From assembly GCF_027409185.1 (NCBI RefSeq), contig NC_084464.1, positions 44,739,095 through 44,803,094 of the forward strand: a stretch of DNA of 64,000 bases. The letters are read 5' to 3'. A program made the position numbers and the translations under genes. The notes under the pieces were generated by a model, which searched no databases, was not told the DNA's origin, and was given only the letters and a program-made list of their open reading frames with translations. Source of the DNA: Cynocephalus volans. Its lineage: Eukaryota > Chordata > Mammalia > Dermoptera > Cynocephalidae. The number at the start of each line of letters is the position of its first letter. The stretch's first letter is position 1. Positions 28,289 through 39,696 of the stretch are shown here, in pieces.

Positions 28289-31075
28289 CTAAAGAAGCAA
28301 AAACCATATGATCAAGGCTGTTCAAGTTCACAATTCTGGGCTCCTGTCTCCCACAAAACCTCACTCCCTCATCCTACCTCTGCTCCTCTCTATCACCCTT
28401 CCCTGGCCCCTTTCCTTCCCACAGAATCTGATTCCCCACCCCCATCCTGTTCAAAGTCATCCACTTTCCTCCCCCCACCTCCCAGCCTCCCGGTCCCTCT
28501 GCACCTGGGGGTACTGGACACACGTGTGCCTGAGACAATGAGGGCGGTGCCCACGAGGAAGCCCACCAGGCCGATAGCCAGGCCCAGGGCACAGACCAGG
28601 GTCTCAGTGGTGTCTGGTGATGGGGTAGGCACCTGGGGCTCTAGGGGAGACAAAGGGAGGGTCAGGGGGAACAGCGAAGGGATTCCAGAGTACAGAAAAC
28701 ACAGGTCTGAGAAGGTAGGCTGGGAAGGGGGCTCCATACCCCAGTGCGTGAGGAGCGGCTCATCCAGGCCCCAGTGCTCCACCTTGCAGTCATAGACGTC
28801 CTCAGCAGAGGGCACAAAGGTCAGGTAATGGAACTTGCGGAATGAATGGTCAGGCTGGGAATAGAAGCTGGTCTGGGCCTCTCCCTCGGTGACTGACTGA
28901 CCATTGCGCAGCCAGGTAATGTTGATCACAGGGGGGAAGATGTTTTCCACGATGCAGATGAGGATGTTGGGCTGGCCCAGCTCCACTCGGGACTTGGGGA
29001 GTACAGTCACCCTCGGAGGCTCTGGGAGGAACGAGGCTCTGAATCCCAAATGCTCATCCCTCACAGCTGGGCCCTGTTACCTCTGGGATTAAGGGACATT
29101 CCCTCTATTTATTCATCTGTGGGCAGGGGATGCTCTGGGATGATAACAGCTGGGTCAGGAGAGGAGAGAAAAAGAGAGAAGAGAGACAGGGAGGCTGTGG
29201 GGACACTGACTGGTCCCTGAGGGGGGAGTCCAGTGGGGAGGGCCATTCCTCAAGAAGGGAGAGGAAGATGAAGGGGTCTGGGGAGACCTAGAGCCACCTG
29301 GGAAAGAAAAGGGCTGAGCACCACAGTCGCGGGTTCTGAGAGTGTGTGCCAGCACGGTGGAGGTCTGGGAGGAGGGAAGAAGCTTCTCTGGCCCCTGACG
29401 CCTGACCGGGTGGGGCAGAGGGAGGCCCAGGTACCGTTGGAGGCTCTGGTGCGATTGGAGAGCTCCACCAGTACCTCCAGGTGGGCTCTGATCATGGCGA
29501 TGCTGGCCAGCCCTCCTTGCGGGTCAAAGTGGCCCAAGTTGCCAAACTCAGGCAGACGCCACGTGGCCTCCCTCTTCATCAGGTCCACGGAGAACAGTTG
29601 TTCCCCGTCAAACTCATGGGTGAACTGGCCTGAGGCATCGTAAGACTGGTAGAAGGCTGGTCCATAGGAGCCCATGTGGTCAGCTGTACTTGGTGAGTTC
29701 AGGGCGAGGGAGAGAGAAGAAAATTTGTCAGTCTCATCCATAATCAGTGATATGTTGAGTCTCTGAGGCTGGGCCTTGTCCTGGGTTCTGTGTGGGGACA
29801 GAGTCCTGTTCTGACACTGAGCTGGCCTTTGGGGAGCAGAAGGGAAAGAGACACACACCCAGCACACGTTGGCCAGCGCAGAGGCACGGGTGCAGCCTGG
29901 CAGAGCAGGGAAGGGGAAAGACTGTCTAACATCGTGCTTGAGGCTCCCAAAGCTAGGTCTTGGCTATGATCATCTGCCCTGGCTGTATGACCAGGTCCTG
30001 CGTGTGTGATGATGGGCATGTGGGGGTGGGATGAGGAGGAAATGATTAAGGAGCATAGGTGGGGCCTCGCACAGGGAAGCAGTGTAGGTGGCTGTGAGGG
30101 AAAATAGGCAATGATTGGCAGGAGTAAGAATTAAGATTTGTGACACAAGACCAAGAGGATAGAAAAAGACAGATGAGGCATTGCAAAGAGCACTGGCCAA
30201 GAAGTCAGTTCATGTCCCAACTCTTCTGTCTCAGAGCATTATGATTGGCTATCTCTCTTCCCACACCTGAGGCTCAGTTTTCTGGAAATTAAGGGTTAGG
30301 TTTTAATTGGTATGATTCCTTTAGAATTCTATGAAGTTATTTGTTCAACAGTCACTGAGAGATTACTGTGCCCAGCACAATGCCAGGCCAAGAACATAAA
30401 AGAACTGAAGTGCACACCAGGAACTCATGTCTAGAGCAGGACAGAGGCAGATAAACAGTTAACTGTCCACATGGTCATAAATAGTGCAGTAGAACTGGAC
30501 TTGAATAGGCACACACCAAGCTGGGAAGTGGTAGAGAAATCTGGGTGATGGGCAGCAGTGAGGTGGAAGTTTGAGTGTCAGAGAGGAAGAAGGGAGGGCT
30601 GGCCAGTGAGCTCAGTTGGTTAGAAGCGTGGTGCTGATAACACCAAAGTCAAGGGTTCAGATCCCCACACTGGCCAGCTGCCAGAAAGAAAGAAAGAAAG
30701 AAAAGAAAAGAAAAGAGAGAGAAAGAGAGAGAGAGAAAGAGAGAAAGAAGGAAAGAAAGAGGAGAAAGGAATGGGGGAGGAATCTGAACACGAAAAAAGG
30801 CTGAACAAGACACTGGCATGGCTGGACTAATATGTAGGACCAGAGCAGAATGATCGAGTTGAGAGGGATTTGGGGATCCTTTGGTGAAGCAAGTTGCCCA
30901 TAGGTAGAGAGGGAGAGGACTGAGCACCCTCTCCACTGTCTCCCTCCTATAACCCAGCTCTCCTCCGCCCCACCAGTCGCCCTCAGCACTCACCCTTGAC
31001 GGCCCCTGCTTCCTGAGGGCTCAGGAGGGTCATCAGGGTGTGGAGTCCCAGGACCAGCCCCACACTGAGGGCCAT
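28285..31075 (-). CDS. HLA-DOA: MHC class II DO alpha chain, complete spliced gene
   Basis: DOA pairs with DOB to form DO, a non-classical class II heterodimer that binds DM in endosomes and modulates peptide loading in B cells and thymus (family knowledge). Five exons on the - strand (31075-30994, 29683-29435, 29021-28740, 28640-28505, 28288-28285) join to 753 nt, which is 250 residues plus TAA, the human DOA length. Residues 1-25 are a signal peptide ([20 protein letters not shown]...). The alpha-1 domain is about 26-110, with N-glycosylation site N104-R-T. The Ig-like alpha-2 domain is 111-204, with C133-C189 and N144-I-T. The connecting peptide and transmembrane helix with a glycine ridge (G224, G228, G231, G235) span 205-242, and the tail is very short, ending SSTPR. 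All splice sites are GT/AG. The gene looks functional and carries an S-X-Y promoter upstream. Confidence 0.96.
28505..28640 (-). CDS. HLA-DOA: DOA exon 4 (connecting peptide, membrane segment, tail)
   Basis: The 136-base exon encodes [20 protein letters not shown] and a glycine-rich membrane helix, ending SSTP plus two bases. The donor GTGCAG is at 28504-28499. Without splicing here the frame would stay open for some 35 more codons, so the splice decides the C-terminus. Confidence 0.93.
28740..29021 (-). CDS. HLA-DOA: DOA exon 3 (alpha-2 Ig domain)
   Basis: The 282-base exon has the usual size for class II alpha-2. It encodes [10 protein letters not shown], the Ig cysteines C133 and C189 (YDCKVEHW) and the N-I-T sequon. 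The acceptor is TTCCTCCCAG and the donor is GTATGG. Confidence 0.96.
29435..29683 (-). CDS. HLA-DOA: DOA exon 2 (alpha-1 domain)
   Basis: The 249-base exon starts (A)[14 protein letters not shown], a DOA signature, and ends SNRTRASN. The acceptor is AGTACAG with a C/T-rich tract upstream, and the donor is GTACCT. It forms half of the peptide-groove platform (family knowledge). Confidence 0.96.
30597..30681 (+). mobile_element. Monomeric tRNA-Ile-like SINE in DOA intron 1
   Basis: GCTGGCCAGTGAGCTCAG..., TTGGTTAGAAGCGTGGTGCTG and GGGTTCAGATCCCCACACTG closely mirror tRNA-Ile, with A box, anticodon-loop region and B box. It lacks a tRNA-unrelated body, so it is a bare tRNA monomer SINE. A (GAAA)n tail follows. 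Confidence 0.88.
30682..30770 (+). repeat. (GAAA)n/(GA)n tail microsatellite of the SINE
   Basis: A purine-only tract of GAAA, GAAAA and GA units follows the SINE at 30597. It is a typical expanded SINE tail. Confidence 0.9.
30994..31075 (-). CDS. HLA-DOA: DOA exon 1 (signal peptide)
   Basis: The ATG is at 31075-31073 on the - strand. It encodes 27 residues of mostly hydrophobic leader and the first base of codon 28. The donor GTGAGT is at 30993-30988. This start gives the standard class II alpha leader length. Confidence 0.95.
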
Positions 31076-31172
31076 TGCCAGAAAAGTCTCAGTCTGTGTT
31101 GCAGGGAAGAAACAAGGCAGAGACAAAGAAGAAGAAAACGGATTCTAGGAGGGAGACCCCTGCTGTATTCAG

Positions 31173-31232
31173 CCAATCAAAGCAGTTCTCTGAGTCGATG
31201 CATCTGTTGGTGGGTAAGCAAGTACAGAGCCT
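31173..31232 (-). promoter_or_regulatory. HLA-DOA: Class II S-X-Y promoter module of DOA
   Basis: Read on the - strand there is a Y box TGATTGG (31179-31173, NF-Y) and an X box CCCACCAACAGATG (31214-31201, RFX). An X2-like segment sits beside the X box (31200-31191), and an S/W-like box lies near 31232-31218. The order and spacing fit the enhanceosome that recruits CIITA at class II genes (family knowledge). The Y box lies about 100 bases upstream of the ATG, so transcription should start near 31120. Confidence 0.8.
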
Positions 31233-31299
31233 GGGTGAGAAGGTGAAAAACTCACTGGGCCCACGGGAAGGGCGGGGGCTTGCACCACGGAGAGGGGAA

Positions 31300-31934
31300 A
31301 GGAAGTTTCTGTTTTAGGGGGTGGGAGGGGCTTCTACCAACTACATCCTCCAGAAGGAGCCCTCTGAAGGGACACAAAAGGCCATCAGGGCACTGCAAAG
31401 CTGAGCTTGAACAAAGCGTCTTGCTATCTTGATCCGTGATGTAGGGAATCCTACTTTCTAAGTTTCTGTGGACACATTTGGAGTTAAAAAATGAAATAAA
31501 TTTTACTAATAAACTTTATAAGGAAAACATTGGATACACAGTAGAGCAAAAAAACCTTTAAAACTTTCAATCACTTTCAAAAATATTATTTTATTTCATT
31601 GTGTAAGGAAAAATGTATGAGATGTTTTGTCTAAACAGCCGTAAGGAGTTTCAGTGGACTGTTCTGAGGAGGGCGGAGGTGCTGGTAATCTTTATTCGTC
31701 CCTCCAGTCCCCTGGGAACCCTCCTGCACGCTGCGGAGGCTGACCCGTGTCCTTAGGCTGCTGGTTGGGCTCGGCCAATGGGAGGCACTGGAAGAATTTA
31801 GTCTAATATAACAATACATAAAGCTAACTGGCTATCCAGGTAAAGAAAGTCTAACCAAATATCTAAAGGCCATTTGTCAAAGATCACGAAATAGATGATT
31901 TTCAACTTGGAAGGATCTAAGAAATCATCTGGGT
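31300..31934. other. Upstream of DOA, no gene recognised
   Basis: No gene is seen beyond the DOA promoter. The block is AT-rich from 31480 to 31620. The reversed ORF at 31631-31819 has no recognised homology. Confidence 0.45.
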
Positions 31935-32108
31935 CTGTGGTTCCAAACCTGGCTACACAGGAGAATCACAGGGGAGTTTGTTGAAAACACAGATTCTTGG
32001 GTTCCATCCTGACCTAATGAGTTAGACTAGCCTTCCCAGGGTGGGGCCGGTGAGCCTGTGTTTTTAGCACGCTCCCTAGGTGAATTCTTGGGCAGCCCGG
32101 GAACTGCC
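31935..32108. mobile_element. MER5A-like hAT element
   Basis: CTGTGGTTCCAAACCTGGCT, CAGGAGAATCACAGGGGAGT and GGTTCCATCCTGACCTAATG follow the MER5A pattern. The right end is decayed. Confidence 0.6.
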
Positions 32109-32759
32109 TTCTGGTGAAAACTGCTCTGATCCTCTTTCCTCAGCAAATAAGGGATTGCTACACTGAGTGGAGCAGACCACCACTTCTGACTTCAGAACAA
32201 CTAAATGACAGCCAGTAGTGGATTTGGGTGGCACAGTTTATGGGGAGTCCTAATCTTAGTTCTTTCTGTTTCCATTCCCCAGAGTCTGGAATAATGCCCA
32301 GCACGCAGTGGGTGCTCAGCAGATACGTGTGCATGAATGAACGATCTCTTCACTGCTGCGGTCCTGCCCTGGTTAGGTCTCTCCCCGCCCTCACCGCCTT
32401 TGTCTCTTCTTTTTCTCTTCTCAAGTGGAGTGGGAACTGGAGCCACGGGACAGTGGGACAATAGATAGGTGAGCCATGGAACATTCATGGTAAAGAATGT
32501 TGCTTCTTTGTTCAGTAACCATTGGGGGTTGAGTGTTTTTTATTTCAAAATATATGGAATTAAAAAAATTTTTTTTGTTATTTACTTAAAATTTAATTAC
32601 ATGATAATCCAAGAACCTTGTCAGTATGATGCATCTTCTTTGAAGTTTATCGAGACTTGCTTTATGGCTTGGAATGTGGTCAATATTTATAAATGTTTCA
32701 CATGTGCTCTAATTAATGGGATGCAGAATTTTATACATGTACATATTTCTTGTACATGT

Positions 32760-33185
32760 GTTGTTGATTACGTCATTCTAATTTATTATATCTTTTCTTA
32801 TTTTTGGACTGACATAAATAACTAGAGGGGTATATTTAAATCTCTAACTATGTAAGATTTTTCTATTTGTTTCTATTTTTTAAATTAACTTTTGCCCTCT
32901 ACGTGTTTAGGTTATTATGTGCTTACTTTCTGGAATTATTATTGTCTTGGTGAAGTAAGCCTTTTCCCAATTTGTCCTGACAGTCTTTCTGTCTTAAAGT
33001 CTGTCTTGTCTGATGTTAATATAGCCACACAGCTGTCTTTGGGTTAGTATTTGTTTGCCATATCTTTTTCTGTCCTTTTGTTTTTACTCTTTCTGTGCAC
33101 TTATGCTTTAGATGTAGCTCTTATAAAGATCATAAAAACAGATTTTGTTTTTGGTTCAGTCTGATCATCTCTGTATGTATTAGTA
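32760..33185 (-). mobile_element. L1 ORF2 fragment, antisense
   Basis: GTCTGTCTTGTCTGATGTTAA, TAGCCACACAGCTGTCTTTGG and ATATCTTTTTCTGTCCTTTTG read as reversed L1 ORF2. It is decayed and short. Confidence 0.65.
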
Positions 33186-33408
33186 TGTATTAGTCAAAGT
33201 GAGCAAACTTGCTTCTGCAACAGACAAACAGTGAAGCCTCAGTGGTTTAACAAAACACAGACTTTTTTACCATGTGCAGGACATGTTGAGGTAAGTGTTA
33301 GGAGGTATTATTCACTAAATAAATATTTATAGGACACCATTTCATGAGCACTGTGTCCTGCACTGGGAACAGAGGAGAGCAGGACATAGCCCCTTCCCTC
33401 TAGGACTG

Positions 33409-33695
33409 TGTAGTCCAATACGGTGGGCACCAGCCACGTGTAGCTGTTGAGCACTTGCAATGTGGCTAGTTCAAACCAAGATGTACTGTGAGTATAAAAC
33501 ACACTGGAATTTGAAGATTTGGTTAATACTTGAAGATTGGCTAAGATGTGGTTGACAATATTTTAGATATGTTGAGTTTAAATTATATATTATCACATTA
33601 ATTTCACCTGTTTCTTATTACCATTTTTATGTGGCTACTAGAAAATTTCAGATTGAATATGGCTCCCATTATATTTCTATCGGACAGTGTTGCTC
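33409..33695. mobile_element. hAT (Charlie-type) non-autonomous element
   Basis: The left end TGTAGTCCAATACGGTGGGC and the right end ATATTTCTATCGGACAGTGT are inverted. The inner parts GTAGCTGTTGAGCACTTGCA and ATGTGGCTACTAGAAAATTT are typical of this Charlie group. The exact family name is not assigned. Confidence 0.65.
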
Positions 33696-36179
33696 TGGTG
33701 GCTCTTGGCTGGCTACATTGGGCCACTCCTTTTCAGAGGTTGTTCAATTTAAGCACCTGCTTGCTAAGGTCTTCGTGTCCTTTCCTGTCACTACCTGGAA
33801 ATTCCAACAGAGGGCGCTCTTACCTTTCAGTTCAATTCTGGACCAACAAATTCCATCTATTTTGTGTCTGCATGTATTTATCTTCTTTTCATCTATTTTG
33901 CTTTAACCACTGAGCTAGGCTCTGGGGCCACAATTATGGTTCCTGCCATCAAGGATTTTTCAGTCTATCATGGAAAGCTGTACACAGAACTAAATATGGT
34001 ATGATAAAAAGAAGAAAACCCATTATATTAACGTGCAATATAAATGTTCACACGGACTTCAGCTTCCTAGGCTGATCTTTTCCTTAGTAACTGATTAAGT
34101 AGTTTCGAGTGTCCAACCCATATAACTTCAGGAAGTCAAAGGGTCCAGTGCTCTCCCCAGAATTTCTGAGAATTCCTAGACAGAGAAGTGACGCAAGTGT
34201 GTGCTTACATATGCCAGGTGTTCACTGTTGTTTCTTGCTCAGCCTCCTGCCCTGGGCACACTGTCGTGGTCATTTTGAGGCATCACCTTACAACAGCAGA
34301 TTTCTTATTGGTCAACACTTTTCAGGCTCTGGACTTCTACCCTTTGACTGGGAGCTGCTTGCTTCCCTTAGACCTTTCCCTTCCTGTCTCCTGACTTCTC
34401 TAAATCCCAGAGCCCCAGCCTCTACCTCTTGGGAAGACACTGAAAATTTTAAGCTAAAATCTCTCTTCCTTTGTATCTGTAGATAGTTTGAAATTTACAC
34501 ATTAAAACTCATCTGTGAAAAGAAAAGTAACTTTTTAATATATATAGTATATATATATATTATATATATATATATAACTGGTCTCATTACACTCTGGAAC
34601 AACAATTCCAACTTATGATCAAAACAAAACAAAACAAAACCTGAACTGGCCATTTAAAGCTATAGATGCCACTCTTCCTGTTTAAAAAAAGCATTTTTGA
34701 AAAAATTCATCTCTTTTTTGGGAAAGGCCAAGTCTTTCAGGGTTTCTCCTCTTCCCCGTTCTCCTGCCCCCTTTTGAAATGACATCCCGGTAAAGAGGGT
34801 AAATTTACAGAATACAATGTATGTGGGAAGCAGGTGGTATTTTTCTCTTTCCAGTGGTTCTCTGCTTCCAGTTCACCTTCGTCACTGGCCACTCTCTCCC
34901 TCAGTTGTCAGTTTCTGAGGCTGGCCTAATTTGTGATCGCTTCTCCTTGGCAAAGGCAGCAGGGCTCAGCCACACTCCCTGCTGATGGCCTGATGCAGCT
35001 CCGCTCTTGCTGCATGTCCCTCAGCTCTCACTGCAGATGCCACCTGAGCCCGGCCCGTGTGGTGGGGGCTGCAGCCCTTGGGTCCAGGCCAGTTCCACCC
35101 TGCCCATGGCCACCCTGAAAATCATTTTACTGAAGATCCACTTGCTAAAAATCACCCACCAAAGAGACAACTAAGCAGAAATTAATTTACCAGCTCGTGA
35201 ATTTTCCAATTTTATCAATTTACCAAAAACTTGATTCCTTAATCATGTTTTTGTCATTTTATATTGAACTGAATGGGTTTATAGCTTTTGAAGATTTCTA
35301 AAACTTTTTAGTTAACTTAATTTTCCTTTGTTCTTCATGATAGCTTTTAAAGCAATGTTCAGATTGTCAGATGTTGAGAATACAGGAGAAGATGGTAATG
35401 GTGGTAGAGTTTTTAATATCCTCAGGTGTCCTCACAAAAACAGAGAGAGAAATCGGGATAGCAAAGGGAAATATCCATCGACAATGTCTTTAACAAACTA
35501 GAAACAAGGCTTCCCCTGAAACTCTGGAATATGAGTGGGTAGGACCAGACAACCACACAGGATCCTGTGGGTTCCAGCGCTGTGTGGACATAGTAGTGGG
35601 AAAGGAGAGCTCTGGTGTTTTAGGATCTCAGAAACCAAAAATGGCCAATGAACGCCCACCTCCGAAACGAGGTGATCTCTGTCTAAAATGAAGCCTTAGA
35701 AAGGAGGATCAATTAGTTACTTATCCCAGTCTCCTTGTGACTATTCCAAATGCTACCACTGTCCTCCCATTCACGTCCCACCCTACTTAGCAGCAGAAAT
35801 CCTTGCCTCTTACTTCAGCAAGAAAATTGGTCAGGCATGTTCCATCCGGAATGTCCTGACCACTCCGAGACCCTGACTTCTTTTTTCTCACTTCTCAGGG
35901 GCCGGGCCTCTTCCTGCTCTGGGATAACCTAACGTCCCCCTGCACCCTCGATCCCTCCACTCCTGCCTGCACTGGAGCTGGTTTCAACCATCCTTCCTTC
36001 CATCTCCATTCATTCTCATCCATGCCTCTCTGCTGGATCCTGCCCCTCAGTTTAAAATTCAGGCTCAAATCCTCCTTGTCCTGAATGCTCCTCCCCTCTC
36101 CCTGGCTTCAGCTCTGTCTTCTTGTCCGATGTTCCTTAAAACGTGACATTTCGTGTTGTTCCCTTTTTCTCGCCGCCCA
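33696..36179. other. Intergenic stretch, no gene recognised
   Basis: A CTCF-like core CCAACAGAGGGCGCT lies at 33804-33818 in + orientation. An AT palindromic tract lies at 34536-34577. Segments around 35690-36130 may be decayed L2. The ORFs at 33629-33913 and 34109-34486 show no homology that I recognise. Confidence 0.45.
34536..34577. repeat. (TA)n palindromic tract
   Basis: It is almost pure TA alternation, about 40 bases long. It could form a cruciform and is likely polymorphic in length. Confidence 0.85.
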
Positions 36180-36800
36180 CGCATTCTCAACTCCCCTGTA
36201 GTCCGACTTTCTTGTCCGTTACCCCCGTGGAACAGAGACTGACTGCCGAGGTCACCAGATCTTTATCTTGCTGGATTTCTTGGCTGCTTTCATCCCTGTT
36301 GATCATTCCACCTTCTAGAAATCTCTCCTTATTCAGATTTCGGGACACTATACTCTTCTGGTTTTCTTCATACCGTTCACATTACTTATGCTGGGCTTCC
36401 ACTCCTCTGAGAACTCATAAATACAGGTTTTCTCCAGGGATCTGTCCCCAGTTTAACACTTTCTCCTCGGTCAAGCATTCACTCTTATAGATGCAATTCC
36501 CAGTCGTCTAATTGCATCTAACAGTACAGCACAACCCTTGGCATCTACGAGATGCTTAATAGCTGTCACATCTCTTCTTTTCTCCAGCTGAGCCCAGAGC
36601 CCAGACCCTTTGAATACCGTGACCTGGTCTTCTAACTATTAGTGGGAAGCAAAATCTAACCATTCCATCTCCCCTCTGCTTAGGGCCATACTTTTATTCT
36701 TCTAGTATCTCTTTCTTCTCTAATATTCATCCTTATTTTCTTTTCCCATTTGCATGCACTCATTTTTCTGCTTCAGCTCTCCTCATCTGATCATAATTAA
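36180..36800 (+). mobile_element. L2 LINE ORF2 fragment
   Basis: The run TTCATCCCTGTTGATCATTCC ... GAAATCTCTCCTTATTCAG ... TTCTGGTTTTCTTCATACC ... CAGGGATCTGTCCCCAG aligns by eye with the L2 reverse-transcriptase region (GTTGACCACTCC ... GAAACTCTCTCCTCC ... TCCTGGTTCTCCTCCTACC ... CAGGGCTCCGTCCTCGG). The open stretch 36143-36490 is therefore a LINE relic, not a gene. Confidence 0.7.
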
Positions 36801-39214
36801 AAATTAAAAGATATTTCAATAATTTTGTGTAATAGATAATCTATTACAACACACTTTTATTCTTGGCTGTGCAGTTTTACAAATGTTTTACAATTTTGAC
36901 CTCTCTCAAAACCAAAAGCCAGTTCATTTAAATTGCTTTTTACTTATATGTGGAGCTTGCTTGATGAAAACAAGCAACTAGGAAAAAACAGTCTGCTTCC
37001 ACCAACACAAACAGTTTCCCCAATCCTGTGGCCTGCCTCACTACCAGGCCCTCCTTGGGCACTCAGTCTGCCAGACACAGATGACGCTCCTGGGTTCACA
37101 CTGGCCATTGGCTCAGTAGGGAACAAAGAGAGTTCTCTATGGAGAAGTAGGTGGTTTCCCCAGAAATACGTACGTGGTTTCTTCTATTCTGCTTTCACTT
37201 TCCCGTCACATGCATGGTCTCCCAGAAAACACCTGCCCCTCCCTGAAACTATTTCCTGCCTTTCTCATCTGGCTGGGTCTCCTGCTCCCTGGAAAGCTTT
37301 GTGAGGAAATGGATCTTTTCCTTTCTTGGTGGAAATTATGTCTATTATTGTTTCTAAATTTTTAACCTTTTTTGTTTATATAGCTCTCATTCTAAAAGAC
37401 AGCCTCCTTGAAGGCATAAGAAAGTCATATGTTTGTAAATAATCAGAGACAGACCAAGGAGAAGGATAGAGCTGGCCACTGAGCCAGATGGGCGTCATTA
37501 CTGATTAAATTCCATGGCAGTACACTTCTAGTCCTCTGCAAAAGAATTATGACCCAGAGGGGACCCTCAGAAACCAAGGGAAGAGGCATTTTGTAGGGGA
37601 TTTGAGAGGCCGTGCCATCTCTTTGGATGGGGCTACATATCTTTCCTCTCACAGTCTGCAACTTAGTCCTGGTCCAGGCAGACTCCCAGGAGGCCACCAG
37701 GCTGCAAGATCCCTAGAGAACATCAATCTCTTCGCCTAAGGGTCAAGCTACCCTTAGCAACTAAGTGGGAAATATTGTTACCAACAAACTGAACAGATCC
37801 AAGAAACTTGGGCCAGGAGGGAAGGGAGGACTTAAGGGCTCAGAGTTAAGGAGACTACTGTCCAGACAGGTGATGGCAAGGACCAACGGAGTCCAAAGAA
37901 TCCTCAGAGACAGGAGAAACATCAAGGGTGTGGTGATAGTGCAAGGATGAGGTATGACTTCAGGGGACAAATCCACAAGGCTCCTAGGAGAAAAAGTAAA
38001 CACATGATCGGTGTGAATTAGCCTAAAGGCCAAGGGGAAATTTGATGGGACTCAGATGTCTTCTTCACACAGGTAGCCACAGGGCTGACCCATGAGAATC
38101 AGGGTCAGCTGACCCACGGTGGGATTACCCTCATTTCCAGAGAATTTAGGAAGCAGGTTTTGTCAGAGAGTCAGGGTCCCACCAGCTGTAAAGGCTTTGC
38201 CAATCTGACTTAGCTTTGTGTCACAGGAAAATGAAGGCAGGAAGCTAATGTTAATTGATACTGGGCCCTTTGTTCTTTTTTCAAAAGTGAAAGCTCTGGG
38301 ATTGAAGAGAGAATCACAGCAGGGTCCGTGAATGGTTTGAAGGTGCAGAGAGGAAAAAAAAAGGAAAGAAAGTGCAGGGGGGAAAATGTGCCAAAAATTT
38401 TTGTATGTCATCCCAAAGTCGTTTGTCTGTAGTATAGTGTGTTTGTAAGGGCATAGAGGGTAGACTGGGCTGAAGAAAGATTGCAGAAGTCCTGCAGTGC
38501 TGGGCTCAGGACTTTGTAGGTTTTTGAGGAGGAGATGAAATGGTCACGATTGTGTTCTAGGATTAGTAACCTGGCACTGGCATATTGAATGAAGGATCTG
38601 AGAGAGATAGGATCGTTGAAGAAAAAGCAAGGGCAGCCTTAGCCAACTGCTTTAGTGAACAACATGATAAGCTCAGAAATGCCGGATATGATACCATAAT
38701 TATCACAAAAGACTTTTGCATTTGTAATATACTTATACAGTACTTTTCAAAATGCTTTTCCGTCTATCACATATTTGCTTTCTCTGGTTTTACCTTCCAA
38801 GTCCATCCTCCTATCTGACCCTGTCCGTGTCAATGCTCAGCCCTGGGAGTGTGCCCACCTCGCCAACAGTGCCTTCCGCCTCTGTCTTGAGTCCTGGAGA
38901 TATAAAGGAGATGAAGAAGCACTAGAAACAATGGGAACCATCTAGGGAATGGGATGGATCACTAGGAAAGGAATAAAAGGTATTAGCTATAGACAGGATA
39001 TATGATGAAATTCTATAAACCTGGGAAAATTCAGACTAAATTAATTTTGCTCACCAAATCCTGAAATGCACAACAGAGAGACTCATTTAAACCTTGAAGA
39101 AGGTAGATTCAAGGTAAGTAAAAGAGGGCACTCTTTCATACCAAGGCTAACAAACCTATGAGAACTTGTTAATCCCAAAAATGAAGTGTGTAAATTCCCA
39201 AAGCATGTAAATTG

Positions 39215-39255
<41 letters not shown>

Positions 39256-39407
39256 TATATATATATAAAGATGGCAGAACCTTGAAGGATTACTAAGGAA
39301 ACCCGAGGATATCTATGGCCTGTTCACATCTTGTAAAGCTACTGTTGGGAAATCTGCCCTTCTATGCTTTGTTCCTGCTTAAAGACAGAAAACCTGCACC
39401 TAGAGCA
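36801..39407. other. Intergenic stretch, no gene recognised
   Basis: No exon or clear repeat was recognised, apart from a (CA)n-(TA)n microsatellite at 39216-39267. The ORFs at 36933-37304, 37761-38033 and 38163-38411 are unsupported. Confidence 0.4.
39216..39267. repeat. (CA)n-(TA)n compound microsatellite
   Basis: About 18 CA units are followed by a short TA run. It is likely polymorphic. Confidence 0.9.
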
Positions 39408-39618
39408 AAATCAACCAGTGGTGATTTTGCCCCAGAGGAGATATTTGACAATGTCAGCAAATCCTTTTGGTTGTCACACTGAGAGGGGAGAGTACTACTG
39501 GAACCTAGTGGGTAGAGGCCGGGGATGCTGCTAAACTTCCTACAATGCACAGGACAACCCCCCACTACAAAGAATTATTCAGCCCAGTATTTCAGTTACC
39601 TAGGCTGAGAAACCCTGG
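39408..39618. mobile_element. hAT-type non-autonomous element
   Basis: GTGATTTTGCCCCAGAGGAG, AACCTAGTGGGTAGAGGCCG, GCTGCTAAACTTCCTACAAT and CTGAGAAACCCTGG are diagnostic for a common mammalian Charlie-type element. There is no coding capacity. Confidence 0.7.
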
Positions 39619-39696
39619 CTTAGCATCATGATCCCACCCTAAAGTGCCCTCACTACTGTTTGCAAATTTAATTATTCCAGGACCTATCCGTCTATT

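Noticed and set aside
28250..28795. A 181-codon + strand ORF
   Set aside because: It is antisense to DOA exons 3-5, which have full splice and domain support. The + frame is a shadow.
30597..30681. A functional tRNA-Ile gene
   Set aside because: Likeness to tRNA-Ile is clear, but the stems are mismatched and a SINE-type (GAAA)n tail follows. The same unit occurs several times in the window, so it is a SINE.
36143..36490. A 115-codon ORF as a possible gene
   Set aside because: Its DNA aligns by eye to L2 ORF2 consensus motifs, so it is a LINE relic.
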